Shown here piece after piece: positions 36,478 through 45,451 of a stretch of DNA of 64,000 nt. The stretch is taken from contig NZ_PYWK01000004.1 of NCBI RefSeq assembly GCF_003049645.1, positions 62,001 through 126,000 of the forward strand, written 5' to 3'. This DNA is from Metasolibacillus fluoroglycofenilyticus. Lineage in GTDB: Bacteria > Bacillota > Bacilli > Bacillales_A > Planococcaceae. The number at the start of each line of letters is the position of its first letter. Positions within the stretch are counted from its first letter, which is position 1. A program made the translations under genes and the position numbers. The notes beneath the pieces were generated by a model. The model was given only the letters and a program-made list of their open reading frames with translations, made no database searches and was not told the origin of the DNA.

Positions 36478-39285
36478 CTAATATATAGGTTGTAAAATAA
36501 ATTCATAGTCTGCAAGTGTAATCGCTGTCGGATATCCCTCAGATGGAGCATTTAGTGTGATAAAAATTTGATTCCCATCTATCCCACTGATTGCACCACC
36601 AATTGTTGTAGTATCAAACGTAACTTCTAGCATTTTGCCTACTAGCTCTACTGGAACACTTTCTGCACAAGTAAGGACTAGCTCCAAATCATCTTTCCCA
36701 GCCCCTATTGCATTAATTATGATAGTTGTTGGTGAATCTACCTCTTGTTTAATTGTTAACTGCGCAATTATTGCTGGTACAAGCTCTGTTGTTTGCTGTG
36801 TTACAGGGTCGGTATAAGAAATCGCTTCATTTAATATAAATGTTACTGTATCACCAGTTATTTGAATAGCATTTCGCATTTCCTCTAGTAACCCGAATAT
36901 AGTTGCTAATTGCTCTTCCTCAAACTTATCATATAGAATAGACCAAATAGCTTCGTACACTATGCCAACACTTGGTTCTTCTCCATCCAAATAAATCATT
37001 AACTCTTCCCCGTCTAATGCTTGCTGGATTGCCACAAGCTCCTGCAAACCACTAGCAATATGCTGAATATTTCCTAGTTTTTCAAGCTTTTCTACCATAT
37101 TATTAATGTCTGTTTGAGTCACAGCTACTAAAAGATTCATATTTGTTAAGGATGCAACCCGTTGATTAGCAATTGGTGAGCGCTTGGCATCTGTCACCAT
37201 AGTTTGTGCCTCTGTAATCGCCATTTCTAGTGTATTTACTGCCCTTTGAGGTATCCATGCCTGGTCGTAAGAAATATCATAACCATTTTCCGATATAGGT
37301 ATCGTGCCATTTTTCACCTCAGCTAGCTGTTCAAGCGCATTGCCAATCATTGCTTCAAGGCTCGTTATTACAAGTGGCGGATTTGTATTTCCGCTGCCAG
37401 AGCTGCCTCCACCAGTATTGCTACCGCTCGAGCTATTATCTACGACTGCTGGAGTGAACGGTAATTGTTGGCCATTGGCCTGTGTAATTGTGCGGATTTG
37501 CCCTCGGTTTTCGATTCGTTGGCGCAATTGATCTAATGGAAGGTCTGTTGTAATATTTCCTACCTCTACTCCCTCTCCAAGTACAAGTCCAGCATTTGCT
37601 GCCTCAGGTAGAAGAACATTGTCTATTTTTAATTTACCTTGTAATCTAGCACGCAATTCTTCTGCCCTCCTGCGGTTCTCCTCTTCTAGTTGTTTCTTTT
37701 TATTTTCTAGCTCCTGCAGTCTCGCCTCTTGCTGCCTTTTCAATTCTTCTAGCTTTAACTTTTGCAACTCATCTCTAACATAGGAATCAGCTACTCCTTG
37801 CATTTTTTCTTTATCTTGCTGTGATAAATTAGGGGCAAGCTGTTCGACAATTTCTCTTATTCGTTCTTCAGGTAATTGTTGCTGTGCAGTTCTCATAATT
37901 GAAGCTATTAGCGCATCTAGCTGGTTGGACATGTCAATATTCGCTCCTAGCTCGTTGAGCATGTCGCTATTCTCCATTGAAGACCTTAGGTTTTCTAAAA
38001 ATTGCTCATTCTCTGCTCGAATTTTATTCAAATTATCCAGAATCGCCCCCATTAAATCTGGATTCATTGACAATAAATCAATTGCAGCTGAACCATCCAA
38101 AATCTGATTTGGATACATGTTAGGATTCATATCAACCATACCAACATGAGGGACATTTATTTCTAATGATGGGCTAATGAAATTGATATATGGTAGCGAA
38201 TCATTAGAATTAATCACCGCCCCTGATCCCACAAAAATAGCGTTGATGAAGCTGCCGTTAATTTCCGTTACCGTTACAAAAAAATTAGTGGCTACCTTAG
38301 TTAGCGATGCTACTTTAGGTGTCTCATTCTCCTGTAAAAACATTTCTCCATAGACATTTACTCCGTCTAACGCGATATAGGAAGTTTGCCCCGCAACACG
38401 GAGGTCTGCCTCGATTGTTATGTTTTTCAATTCAATAAAATCAGCATTGACTACAATATAACCAACAGAGGCATTGCCACCATCCAATACTACATGGGCG
38501 TTGGACTCTCCCGATGCATTTAGGTCGATTGCCAACACTTCAGTAATTTCTCCGTTTACAATAATGACATCTAGCTTTGCCCCAGCTAAAGCAGCCGCAT
38601 TTTTAACGTTTAAAATGGGCTGTGCATTTGTGCCAATGGACCATTTCTGTGCATCTGTTACCAGCTCTCCATTTTCAATATTTTGTACGGTAATAGTAGC
38701 CCCTATAACTTGACTAGCTGCCGCTGCACGCTCGCTTGCCTGCTCTGCTCTAACGATAAATGTTGCTAATTGACCACGTGTCACAAATTGATTACCGCTA
38801 AAAGTAGTAGTAGATGTCCCCTTTGTAATATGATTGGCAAATAACGCTGCTACTGCTTGTTGATGAGCTACCTCCACATCTATAAATGGCATGGCTACAC
38901 TCTCTGAAGTAGGTAACTGCAATGTTTGTGCAATAATCGCAGCCATCTTATAACGTGTAATAGGTTGATTAATATCGGCTGGATTGTCCAAAATACCCGA
39001 TAACTGTAGAAGTTCCTCGCCTGTTCCTTCCATGCCAATAACACCTGCAAGCATTTTCGCAGCCTGTGCATATGTCACCGCTTCATTCGGTTTAAATGTG
39101 CCATCAGGATAGCCATGAATAATGCCGCGCTCGGTCAAATTTATAATCGCTTCATAATGACTGTTTTTCTCCTGCACATCTGAAAATGGGACTTCAGCGG
39201 CTTGTGCTGCTAGCCCACCCCCTGCAACAGCACTCGCCGTGACAACCCCTGCTGTCGCTAAAATAAATAATTGTTTTTTCTCCAT
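36478..39285 (-). CDS. Surface protein with three SLH domains
   Basis: A protein of 935 residues. The signal peptide (KKQLFILATAGVVTASAVAGGGLAAQAAE) is followed by three S-layer homology repeats (about 32-85, 88-140 and 143-190; for example FSDVQEKNSHYEAIINLTERGIIHGYPDGTFKPNE). These should bind pyruvylated secondary cell-wall polymer. A beta-rich region comes next (repeated valine/asparagine strands, about 195-340), then a helical and coiled-coil region (about 450-575, KRQQEARLQELENKKKQLEEEN). A Ser/Gly linker near 650 leads to a C-terminal mixed domain. It is not a classical S-layer subunit I can name. ATG 39283-39285 has AGGAGGGG upstream. It follows a secreted coiled-coil protein by 23 bases, so both are likely exported together. 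Confidence 0.92.
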   Translation of the reverse strand: MEKKQLFILATAGVVTASAVAGGGLAAQAAEVPFSDVQEKNSHYEAIINLTERGIIHGYPDGTFKPNEAVTYAQAAKMLAGVIGMEGTGEELLQLSGILDNPADINQPITRYKMAAIIAQTLQLPTSESVAMPFIDVEVAHQQAVAALFANHITKGTSTTTFSGNQFVTRGQLATFIVRAEQASERAAAASQVIGATITVQNIENGELVTDAQKWSIGTNAQPILNVKNAAALAGAKLDVIIVNGEITEVLAIDLNASGESNAHVVLDGGNASVGYIVVNADFIELKNITIEADLRVAGQTSYIALDGVNVYGEMFLQENETPKVASLTKVATNFFVTVTEINGSFINAIFVGSGAVINSNDSLPYINFISPSLEINVPHVGMVDMNPNMYPNQILDGSAAIDLLSMNPDLMGAILDNLNKIRAENEQFLENLRSSMENSDMLNELGANIDMSNQLDALIASIMRTAQQQLPEERIREIVEQLAPNLSQQDKEKMQGVADSYVRDELQKLKLEELKRQQEARLQELENKKKQLEEENRRRAEELRARLQGKLKIDNVLLPEAANAGLVLGEGVEVGNITTDLPLDQLRQRIENRGQIRTITQANGQQLPFTPAVVDNSSSGSNTGGGSSGSGNTNPPLVITSLEAMIGNALEQLAEVKNGTIPISENGYDISYDQAWIPQRAVNTLEMAITEAQTMVTDAKRSPIANQRVASLTNMNLLVAVTQTDINNMVEKLEKLGNIQHIASGLQELVAIQQALDGEELMIYLDGEEPSVGIVYEAIWSILYDKFEEEQLATIFGLLEEMRNAIQITGDTVTFILNEAISYTDPVTQQTTELVPAIIAQLTIKQEVDSPTTIIINAIGAGKDDLELVLTCAESVPVELVGKMLEVTFDTTTIGGAISGIDGNQIFITLNAPSEGYPTAITLADYEFILQPIY

Positions 39286-39308
39286 CTCTGCCCCTCCTGT
39301 TCGCTTTA

Positions 39309-39770
39309 TTAGCGCATATTGTTAATAATCGACGAGCGACTATCCTGCATTTTCTTCACAAAATCTGTCATCACATCAAACGCCTCATTACGCTTATTAT
39401 TTAAACTTTGCAGACGTAGCATATCCATTTGCTGTGAATTGCTTAGTGTAGAAATTTGAGCTTTTAATTCATTAATTTGTTGCGCTAATTCTGCTTGTCT
39501 AGTTGAATTCGCCGTAGCCGCCTCTTGATTTAATAGCGCTATTTGTTCATTCAATACAGCAATATCCTCAGTCCTTTGCTGCACATTCTCGATTTGACTT
39601 TTTAATTGTTCATCTAATAAGCTCGTTCGCTGAGATTGAACCATCATTAAAGCCGTTTCAATATCCATCCCTTGAATATTTAATGGCGGAATTGTTCCAT
39701 TAGCTGAGACCCCTCCGCTACCTATCAATAAACCAAAAGCCAACGCACTACCAATTAACGTTTTCTTCAC
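39309..39770 (-). CDS. Small secreted coiled-coil protein
   Basis: About 153 residues. The N-terminal signal peptide KKTLIGSALAFGLLIGSGGVSA is followed by NGTIPPLNIQGMDIETALMMVQ and a long heptad region (about 45-135, rich in Gln, Leu and Glu). GTG at 39768-39770 has GAGGGG 8 bases upstream and begins exactly at the signal peptide; longer frames would bury it. I recognise no family. It is the first gene of a unit with the SLH surface protein, and the matching coiled coils in both proteins make interaction plausible (inference). Confidence 0.82.
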   Translation of the reverse strand: MKKTLIGSALAFGLLIGSGGVSANGTIPPLNIQGMDIETALMMVQSQRTSLLDEQLKSQIENVQQRTEDIAVLNEQIALLNQEAATANSTRQAELAQQINELKAQISTLSNSQQMDMLRLQSLNNKRNEAFDVMTDFVKKMQDSRSSIINNMR

Positions 39771-39887
39771 TTTTCTTACCCCCTCATTTAATTTGTCTAA
39801 CTCCTTTGCTTCAAACCATAGCATGTAAAGGTTAAATCTAGGTTAAAAAACTAAAATTTTTTCTGTATATTAATATAAAAAATCAAG

Positions 39888-40760
39888 TTACTTAATTAAT
39901 AACTCAATAAAAACCTCTGTTGCTTTTGTTTGGAATTCCGCAATTGTCGTTGCAAGTGAAAAATTCCTCGTAATTGGAAACCCTTTTATATTCATTAGCT
40001 GCAATTTATTTAATTCTAATTCTTTTTTTATAGTTGAATGAGAAAGTAAAGAAATTCCTAAACCTGCTTCAATTGATTCCTTTATAACCTGTGTACTACT
40101 AAAAGTCATCAGTCTTTCAGGATAAAAGCCTAGCTGCTTAAACCCCTTTTCTTGCATATCCCGTGTTCCTGACCCCTCCTCGCGAACAAGCCAAGTCTCA
40201 TGGCTCAAATCGAAAGGAGTTATGTTATATAAATCCAATAAAGGATGGTCAGATGCTGCAATTATTGATAAATAATCAGATGCAAAGGGGGTTATTTTAA
40301 TTTTTTCATTATTTATTTCCCCTTCTATAATTCCCACATCAATTTGGTTTTGTAGGAGTAATTCAATAATTTCATGGGAATTTTTTATCATAATATTTGG
40401 ATTTATTTGTGGATACATCTCCAACAAAGTAGCAATCTTATAAGGTAGAATATATTCCCCATAAGTATAGCTAGAGCCAATAGATAAAGTGCCTCTTGCA
40501 GTATGCTTCAAATCATCTAATAAATTTTCCATCCGCGTGTAAAGACCTAAAATATCCTTTGCATGATGGTAAACAATTTCTCCAGCTTTATTAAGCCTAA
40601 CAAACTTATTAGTTCTTTCTAATAATTTTGTTCCCATTATGCGCTCTAAGTTTTGGATATAACTGCTAACTGCTGGCTGTGTCATATGAAGTATTTCAGC
40701 AGCACGAGTAAAATTTCGTTGCTCTACAACTGTAATAAAAACACGTAATGCTTGGTCCAA
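39888..40760 (-). CDS. LysR-family regulator (CysL/YeiE-like)
   Basis: The N-terminal winged helix-turn-helix VFITVVEQRNFTRAAEILHMTQPAVSSYIQNLE is followed by a substrate-binding domain (RGTLSIGSSYTYGEYILPY, WLVREEGSGTRDMQ, AGLGISLLSHSTI) of about 200 residues. About 290 residues. The TTG at 40758-40760 (MDQALRVF) is chosen because AGGAGTGAG lies 7 bases upstream. It is divergent from the YeiH-type transporter gene and is likely its regulator, as yeiE is for yeiH in E. coli. A family A repeat occupies most of the shared promoter region. Confidence 0.9.
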   Translation of the reverse strand: MDQALRVFITVVEQRNFTRAAEILHMTQPAVSSYIQNLERIMGTKLLERTNKFVRLNKAGEIVYHHAKDILGLYTRMENLLDDLKHTARGTLSIGSSYTYGEYILPYKIATLLEMYPQINPNIMIKNSHEIIELLLQNQIDVGIIEGEINNEKIKITPFASDYLSIIAASDHPLLDLYNITPFDLSHETWLVREEGSGTRDMQEKGFKQLGFYPERLMTFSSTQVIKESIEAGLGISLLSHSTIKKELELNKLQLMNIKGFPITRNFSLATTIAEFQTKATEVFIELLIK

Positions 40761-40775
40761 CTTTCTCACTCCTAT

Positions 40776-40950
40776 CAAATACGCCTCGGCTAACTTTCTT
40801 CTAAATTTTTTTGAGCGAACTAGTTGAAAGTTAACCTAAGAGCGTCACATTCTGTGACATTCGCCGCAAGTCTGACATAGTCACTCAGTCACTATCTTAG
40901 CATGCGATGTTCTTAGACTGAGTTCCTCTTTCTCAATCATTTATAGTAAG
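40776..40950 (+). repeat. Repeat family A, copy 5
   Basis: Starts CAAATACGCCTCGGC and has CTGTGACATTCGCCGCAAG plus a perfect central stem ACTCAGTC...GACTGAGT. The right-end hairpin is missing. Its left end touches the ribosome binding site of the LysR gene. Confidence 0.78.
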
Positions 40951-40990
40951 CCTTAAGCGGTTTAACAATCCACTAATGATAACCTATTAC

Positions 40991-41011
40991 TTATCATTAT
41001 CATTATTATAA
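40991..41011 (+). promoter_or_regulatory. Possible Fur-like ATTATC array upstream of yeiH
   Basis: TTATCATTATCATTATTATAA holds repeated ATTATC-type hexamers resembling part of a Fur site but lacking the opposite half. It is 68 bases before the yeiH start. Confidence 0.3.
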
Positions 41012-41078
41012 TTGATTTTACTTATTATTTTTAGAGGCATATGATTAAAACAAAATATTAACTAAAGGAGATTTTTAT

Positions 41079-42089
41079 ATGACAGATTCACATAAATCAT
41101 TTGCATCGAGAAATTGGCTTGCGGGAATTGGTTTTACTTTTATTATTGCATTGGTTAGCTTCGGACTTTCAAAATTACCTGTTCTGAATCATGTAGGACA
41201 GCTTGCATGTGCCATTATCATTGCTATTATTTTTCGTCAAATATGGGGATATCCTGAAAAACTACGTGAAGGAATTCAATTTTCCTCTAAAAAGCTATTA
41301 AGGCTTGCAATTATTTTTTTTGGATTAAAGCTTAATATGGATATTGTTTTTCATCAGGGATTAGGTCTGCTTGTTAAAGATGTCGGTACTATAGTTTTTT
41401 CAATAGTTCTTACCATGTTTTTGGCTAAATTATTAAAAGCAGATACCTCATTATCTTTACTCCTTGGAATAGGAACTGGGGTATGTGGTGCAGCCGCTAT
41501 TGCTGCTGTTTCACCTATTTTGAAAGCGAAGGATGAAGATACCGCAATTGGTGCTGGTATCATTGCACTTGTAGGAACGATTTTTGCCGTTACTTATACT
41601 ATTATAAGACCTTTAATACCTTTAACGGATATACAATATGGTATTTGGTCGGGGATTAGCTTACATGAAATTGCACATGTTGCCCTAGCTGGTACACCTG
41701 CGGGCTCGGATGCTCTTGCAATAGCTTTACTAGCCAAACTAGGCCGTGTCTTCCTACTTGTTCCATTAAGCTTTATACTTATCTATTGGATGAAGCACAA
41801 AAGAAAAACAGAAGCTGATTCTGATACAAAAATTGAATTTCCATGGTTTCTTATAGGATTTATTATAATGAGCTTATTCGGAAGCTATATACTTAATCGT
41901 GTCATTACAGTCCCTGCAAGTGTCATGGATGGAATATCATTTTTCACTTCTTTTATTTTGACCATGGCTATGATTGGACTAGGCTTAAATATTAATTTGA
42001 AAGACCTTCGAACAAAGGCTTTGCGACCGCTTTTAGCTATGCTGATTACCTCACTTTTTCTATCTATCATTACGTATTTCATTGTGTAA
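41079..42089 (+). CDS. YeiH family putative sulfate exporter (UPF0324)
   Basis: An integral membrane protein of 336 residues with about ten helices. Family features are FRQIWGYPEKLREGIQFSSKKLLRLAIIFFGLKLN and LLGIGTGVCGAAAIAAVSPILKAKDEDTAI. GIWSGISLHEIAHVALAG and AMIGLGLNINLKDL complete the pattern. YeiH relatives are annotated as sulfate or taurine-derived sulfite exporters; the substrate is not proven. ATG 41079 has AAAGGAG 7 bases upstream. Divergent from the LysR regulator. Confidence 0.92.
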   Translation: MTDSHKSFASRNWLAGIGFTFIIALVSFGLSKLPVLNHVGQLACAIIIAIIFRQIWGYPEKLREGIQFSSKKLLRLAIIFFGLKLNMDIVFHQGLGLLVKDVGTIVFSIVLTMFLAKLLKADTSLSLLLGIGTGVCGAAAIAAVSPILKAKDEDTAIGAGIIALVGTIFAVTYTIIRPLIPLTDIQYGIWSGISLHEIAHVALAGTPAGSDALAIALLAKLGRVFLLVPLSFILIYWMKHKRKTEADSDTKIEFPWFLIGFIIMSLFGSYILNRVITVPASVMDGISFFTSFILTMAMIGLGLNINLKDLRTKALRPLLAMLITSLFLSIITYFIV

Positions 42090-42139
42090 TTAGCTATAAA
42101 TTAGGGGAACCAGATTAGTTAAGGGGACTTTTGACACTT

Positions 42140-42240
42140 ATGCCGAGAGTAACCGCAGGAGCAAATATTATACTGCGACGAGTAACCGCAGGAGCAAATG
42201 CTTTGTGTGCCGAAAGCGAAGCGATAGGTACAAGCAGTTT
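42140..42240 (+). repeat. Repeat family C with tandem unit
   Basis: GAGTAACCGCAGGAGCAAAT occurs twice (about 42147-42166 and 42179-42198), followed by GTGCCGAAAGCGAAGCGATA. Related motifs are at 881-940 and, inverted, at 46540-46597. Confidence 0.65.
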
Positions 42241-42267
42241 TAGCAAATATTTAATTTAGAAGCAAGA

Positions 42268-42477
42268 GAGTTGTCCGAAAAGTCCATTTTGTTTTGACAC
42301 CGCATTGAAATAAATGTTTTCATCGCCTCCCTTTTACTTGAGGGATAACACTGACAAAACCAATGTTCATCCCATTTTTAAAAGAAGCGTTTTCTGTTTA
42401 AATGAATCAACATTTTGCGAAACATCATCGCTACTGTCCAAAATGCCGGCTATGCACGGCTTTTTGGACAGCCCCTC
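42268..42477 (+). repeat. Repeat family B, copy 2
   Basis: About 210 bases almost identical to copy 1 (20487-20693), with a 17-base insertion near 42400. The end hairpin GTCCAAAA-T-GCCG...CGGC-TTTTTGGAC sits between convergent yeiH and the ferrochelatase-like gene and may terminate both. Confidence 0.88.
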
Positions 42478-42488
42478 GTTGTAAATAT

Positions 42489-43403
42489 TTAATTTGTAAC
42501 AACTGCTTGAATACGCTTTTCAATTAATGCAGTTAAAGCCAATATTGTATCGAAGCTATCACCTAAAAACTCTGAAGTTGCAAAGCTGACATCTAGCTCC
42601 TTAGCTAACTCTCTACATTCAGAATTGATTTCACTAAATGATTCTACATCGGCACTAACGCTTAATAACTCACATGTAACAAAGCCTTGTGCCCCGGCAG
42701 CGTGTAAATTTTTCATCGCATCCTTCACATTTGGGGACAGCCAGCCTTCAGATTTACCAGAACGATAAACAGGCTGGAAGCGCTCAATATTAGCCTTTTT
42801 AGCAATCGCGGCTGAAAGCTCCTCGAATTGTTTAGCGTAAGGCTCACTGCGCTCAGGAACTAATGGTTGACTATGCGTAGTAAAAAGTACATAAGCTGAT
42901 TTCTGTGCTTCAATAGGTAGCCAATCAAAGGCACGTCGAACACGCTCTGCATAAACGTTAACAATCCCTTCATCTAAGTGCCAATTATCAATCGCTATAT
43001 GACGAATATCGCTTCCTTTTACAAGCTCTGCCACTTCCGTATGCACTGCCCCTCCACCACTAACAGATAAAATTGGATTAACTGACAGTGTAACGATTGT
43101 CTCTGCACCAGCTTGTACCGCCTCATTATATACATCTTCCACAAACGGAGCCGTATGCTTATAAGCATTGTATAAACGTACCTCTTCCTCTGACCTATTA
43201 TTTAAAGTCGTTTGCAGCGCTTTTGCGATACGTTCTGTTGAGGAACGAATAAAATCTGGCAACCCTGATTTTTTAAAAGCCTCTTCAATACCACCAAGCA
43301 TCTGTGCTGGTATGGGCTTCCCCTTTAAAATATTACTGAAATATGTTTGAACATCATCAATTGATTTCGGTGCACCATACGCATAATAAATTACAGCAAT
43401 CAT
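42489..43403 (-). CDS. Divergent ferrochelatase-like protein (CpfC/HemH family)
   Basis: A protein of 304 residues of the ferrochelatase fold. Coproporphyrin III ferrochelatases insert iron late in heme synthesis. The N-terminal YAYGAP carries the Tyr equivalent to Tyr13 of B. subtilis HemH, and the catalytic pair appears as His177 (FTTHSQP) and Glu254 (SADVESF). Differences are notable: HSQP replaces HSLP, and the usual LAPHFS stretch reads SVNPILSVSG, losing that His. It is therefore probably a second, specialised paralogue. A promoter with an overlapping Fur box lies upstream, and it is divergent from an IsdG-type heme oxygenase, unlike the housekeeping hemEHY arrangement. A role in heme or iron handling under starvation is inferred. 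Confidence 0.85.
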   Translation of the reverse strand: MIAVIYYAYGAPKSIDDVQTYFSNILKGKPIPAQMLGGIEEAFKKSGLPDFIRSSTERIAKALQTTLNNRSEEEVRLYNAYKHTAPFVEDVYNEAVQAGAETIVTLSVNPILSVSGGGAVHTEVAELVKGSDIRHIAIDNWHLDEGIVNVYAERVRRAFDWLPIEAQKSAYVLFTTHSQPLVPERSEPYAKQFEELSAAIAKKANIERFQPVYRSGKSEGWLSPNVKDAMKNLHAAGAQGFVTCELLSVSADVESFSEINSECRELAKELDVSFATSEFLGDSFDTILALTALIEKRIQAVVTN

Positions 43404-43522
43404 GAAAACAGCTCCTTATAGCAGTAGTTTTAGCTTTTCTAGAAAATAGGCTAGCACACCAATTTCCAGACTAAAATAAAGTTTTTTAGAATTCATATAG
43501 ACTTTATAGCTTTACGACTATC

Positions 43523-43551
43523 ATTCTATATTTATTGATAATCATTGTCAA
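43523..43551 (-). promoter_or_regulatory. Promoter with overlapping Fur box, ferrochelatase-like gene
   Basis: On the minus strand, TTGACA (43546-43551), a 17-base spacer and TAGAAT (43523-43528). The 7-1-7 Fur motif TGATAATCATTGTCA (43536-43550, 14 of 15) covers the -35 and spacer. Confidence 0.85.
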
Positions 43552-43665
43552 TTAGAATTTCGAACCCAATATTTTATAGAAGTATTCCTCTTAATACTTA
43601 GAAGATGAGGACATAAGAGAAAAATCGAGATTGTATTATTACTATAAATATGCTTTACCATTAAT

Positions 43666-43680
43666 TGATTATCATTCTCA
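43666..43680 (+). promoter_or_regulatory. Fur box upstream of isdG-type gene
   Basis: TGATTATCATTCTCA matches the 7-1-7 Fur motif at 13 of 15 positions and ends 18 bases before the start codon. Confidence 0.75.
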
Positions 43681-43698
43681 AATGAGTTGGGAGGCTAT

Positions 43699-44016
43699 AT
43701 GATGTATACTGTATCAAATCGCTTTTTAGTTAAAAAAGGAATGGGGCATAAAATTGCTCCTGCATTTACCTCCGAGAAGGAGTTATTAGATTTTGAAGGC
43801 TTTCATAAAGTTGAAGTAAGCGTTTGTACACAAAATCGCGAGCATGATGAAATGAACGTCATGATGTATTGGCAAGCCTTAGAAAATTTCCAAACTTGGA
43901 GAGCCTCCGATTCCTTTAAAAAACTGCATGCGAGGGATGCTCAAAGCAATGGGGAATCACCAATAATTTCAAACCAAATCGTAATTGCTGAAATCGTCGC
44001 TACATTATCTATTTAA
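43699..44016 (+). CDS. Heme-degrading monooxygenase, IsdG/HmoA type
   Basis: Ferredoxin-like ABM-fold enzyme that opens the heme ring and releases iron in the cytoplasm. About 105 residues from MMYTVSN. The catalytic triad of IsdG is present at identical numbering: Asn7, Trp67 (NFQTWRAS) and His77 (KKLHARD). ATG at 43699 (or 43702) has GGGAGG at normal spacing; the upstream TTG would include it. Fur box just upstream. The ferrochelatase-like gene is divergent, also with a Fur box. No heme uptake genes are in the window. A hairpin shared with ppiB ends it. Confidence 0.9.
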   Translation: MMYTVSNRFLVKKGMGHKIAPAFTSEKELLDFEGFHKVEVSVCTQNREHDEMNVMMYWQALENFQTWRASDSFKKLHARDAQSNGESPIISNQIVIAEIVATLSI

Positions 44017-44036
44017 TTTCATCGCATATAAAGCAT

Positions 44037-44085
44037 AAGAGCTGAAGCTGTCGGGAAAATCTACTTCCCCGCAGCCTCAGCTCTT
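44037..44085. terminator. Bidirectional terminator isdG-type/peptidyl-prolyl isomerase
   Basis: Outer stem AAGAGCTGA (44037-44045) with TCAGCTCTT (44077-44085) plus inner GCTG/CAGC and GGG/CCC pairs. It lies between convergent genes. Confidence 0.85.
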
Positions 44086-44094
44086 CATGCTTGT

Positions 44095-44748
44095 CTATTG
44101 AATTACTTGTGGTGCTGGATACTGAAAACCTTTTGTATCAACTTCTACCTTTTTCATTTGTTGATCCTCTAGCGGCTTATCCGTGCTATTACGCTCTACA
44201 TTAACAATAGCATCCGCTACTTCAATGCCTTCAATTACTTTTCCAAAAGCAGCATATTGTCCATCAAGATGCGGCGCATCCTCTACCATAATGAAAAATT
44301 GTGAACCCGCTGAATTAGGGTCACCTGCACGCGCCATTGAAATAACGCCACGCTCATGCTTCAAATCATTTTCAAATCCGTTTGCTAAAAACTCACCTTC
44401 GATTCCATAGTCAGGACCACCCGTTCCATTGCCTAGCGGGTCACCCCCCTGAACCATAAAGCCCGGAATCACTCGATGGAAAATCAGCCCATCATAAAAA
44501 CCCTGTTCTACTAGAGAAATAAAGTTTGCCACTGTATTTGGTGCTACAGAAGGCTCTAATTCGATAACGATTTTTTCATCATTGCTCATCGTAATCGTTA
44601 CAATCGGATTTTCCTTAACCTCCGCTGCATAATCGCCTGTTTCCTCTGTCACTGTATCATCCTCCACTTTCTTTGCACCACAGCCTACTAACACTAAAGT
44701 TAGAGCAAAAAGTGCAGCGACAATATACAACCCTTTATAACGTGTCAA
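44095..44748 (-). CDS. Cyclophilin-type peptidyl-prolyl isomerase lipoprotein
   Basis: Extracellular folding catalyst anchored to the membrane. The signal peptide [20 protein letters not shown] has its lipobox Cys at residue 23. An acidic linker leads to a cyclophilin domain (about 45-205) with [54 protein letters not shown] and [12 protein letters not shown]. The catalytic Arg in FHRVIPGF and the Gln/Phe of the active site are visible. Length 217. The TTG start at 44746-44748 has AGGAG 10 bases upstream. Confidence 0.94.
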   Translation of the reverse strand: MTRYKGLYIVAALFALTLVLVGCGAKKVEDDTVTEETGDYAAEVKENPIVTITMSNDEKIVIELEPSVAPNTVANFISLVEQGFYDGLIFHRVIPGFMVQGGDPLGNGTGGPDYGIEGEFLANGFENDLKHERGVISMARAGDPNSAGSQFFIMVEDAPHLDGQYAAFGKVIEGIEVADAIVNVERNSTDKPLEDQQMKKVEVDTKGFQYPAPQVIQ

Positions 44749-44787
44749 TTTGTTTCAACTCCTATGAATTACTCTTTTACTATTATA

Positions 44788-45411
44788 TTAAAATATTTTT
44801 AATAAGTCTGCTGGTTCTTCAATAATATAGTCATATCTCTCTGGCTCTCCAAAGCCATATGATGCAAAAGCAAACGGTATTTCTGCAAGCTTTGCAGCGA
44901 GCATATCTCCCTGTGTGTCCCCTACATACACTGCATTTTTTATATTATTTCTCTCCATAATTAATTGAATGTTTTCTCCCTTTGATAAACCTGTTCGCCC
45001 AGGGTTTTCGAAATCTATAAAATACTTCTCCATTTTATGATATTCATAAAATGCTTCAATATAGCCTTCTTGACAATTGCTCACAATAAACAGACGGTAT
45101 TTTTGCGCAAGACTCTTCAAAGTTTCCTCAAGTCGTGGATATAAATTCCCCCCATAGCGCAATAAATCTGCTTCCTCCTGCCGACCACACGCAGACATAA
45201 GCGCCGATTGCTGTTCTTCATTCAAATAATCAAATAAAACTTCAGCTATTTCCTCCATTTGCAGCCCCATCACCCGCGACAAATCCTCTTCGGTCACTTC
45301 TCCTTTTCCGAAAGGAGATGCCTGAATGACCTTTGTCCATGATTGCGCCACTGTCCTTCTTGAATCCCATAACGTCCCATCTAAATCGAAAATAATGCTT
45401 TCTATATTCAT
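44788..45411 (-). CDS. HAD-superfamily hydrolase
   Basis: A 207-residue phosphatase-like protein. Motif I FDLDGTLWDS near residue 8 holds the nucleophile Asp, motif II IVSNCQ near residue 109, and motif III Lys lies in RTGLSKGENI. The acidic motif IV is VYVGDTQGDMLAA near residue 162. A helical cap at about 15-90 marks the subclass I, phosphoglycolate phosphatase-like group. The substrate is unknown. ATG 45411 has GAGGAGG upstream. Confidence 0.92.
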   Translation of the reverse strand: MNIESIIFDLDGTLWDSRRTVAQSWTKVIQASPFGKGEVTEEDLSRVMGLQMEEIAEVLFDYLNEEQQSALMSACGRQEEADLLRYGGNLYPRLEETLKSLAQKYRLFIVSNCQEGYIEAFYEYHKMEKYFIDFENPGRTGLSKGENIQLIMERNNIKNAVYVGDTQGDMLAAKLAEIPFAFASYGFGEPERYDYIIEEPADLLKIF

Positions 45412-45451
45412 GTGTAACCTCCTCTATCCATCATACTTTATTATACCTTCA

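Noticed and set aside
40991-41011. Firm Fur site before yeiH
   Set aside because: Only direct ATTATC-type hexamers, about 11 of 15 in the 7-1-7 model; kept as a weak candidate only.
42147-42198. CRISPR-like direct repeats
   Set aside because: Only two units with a 12-base interval and related single copies elsewhere; it is dispersed repeat family C.
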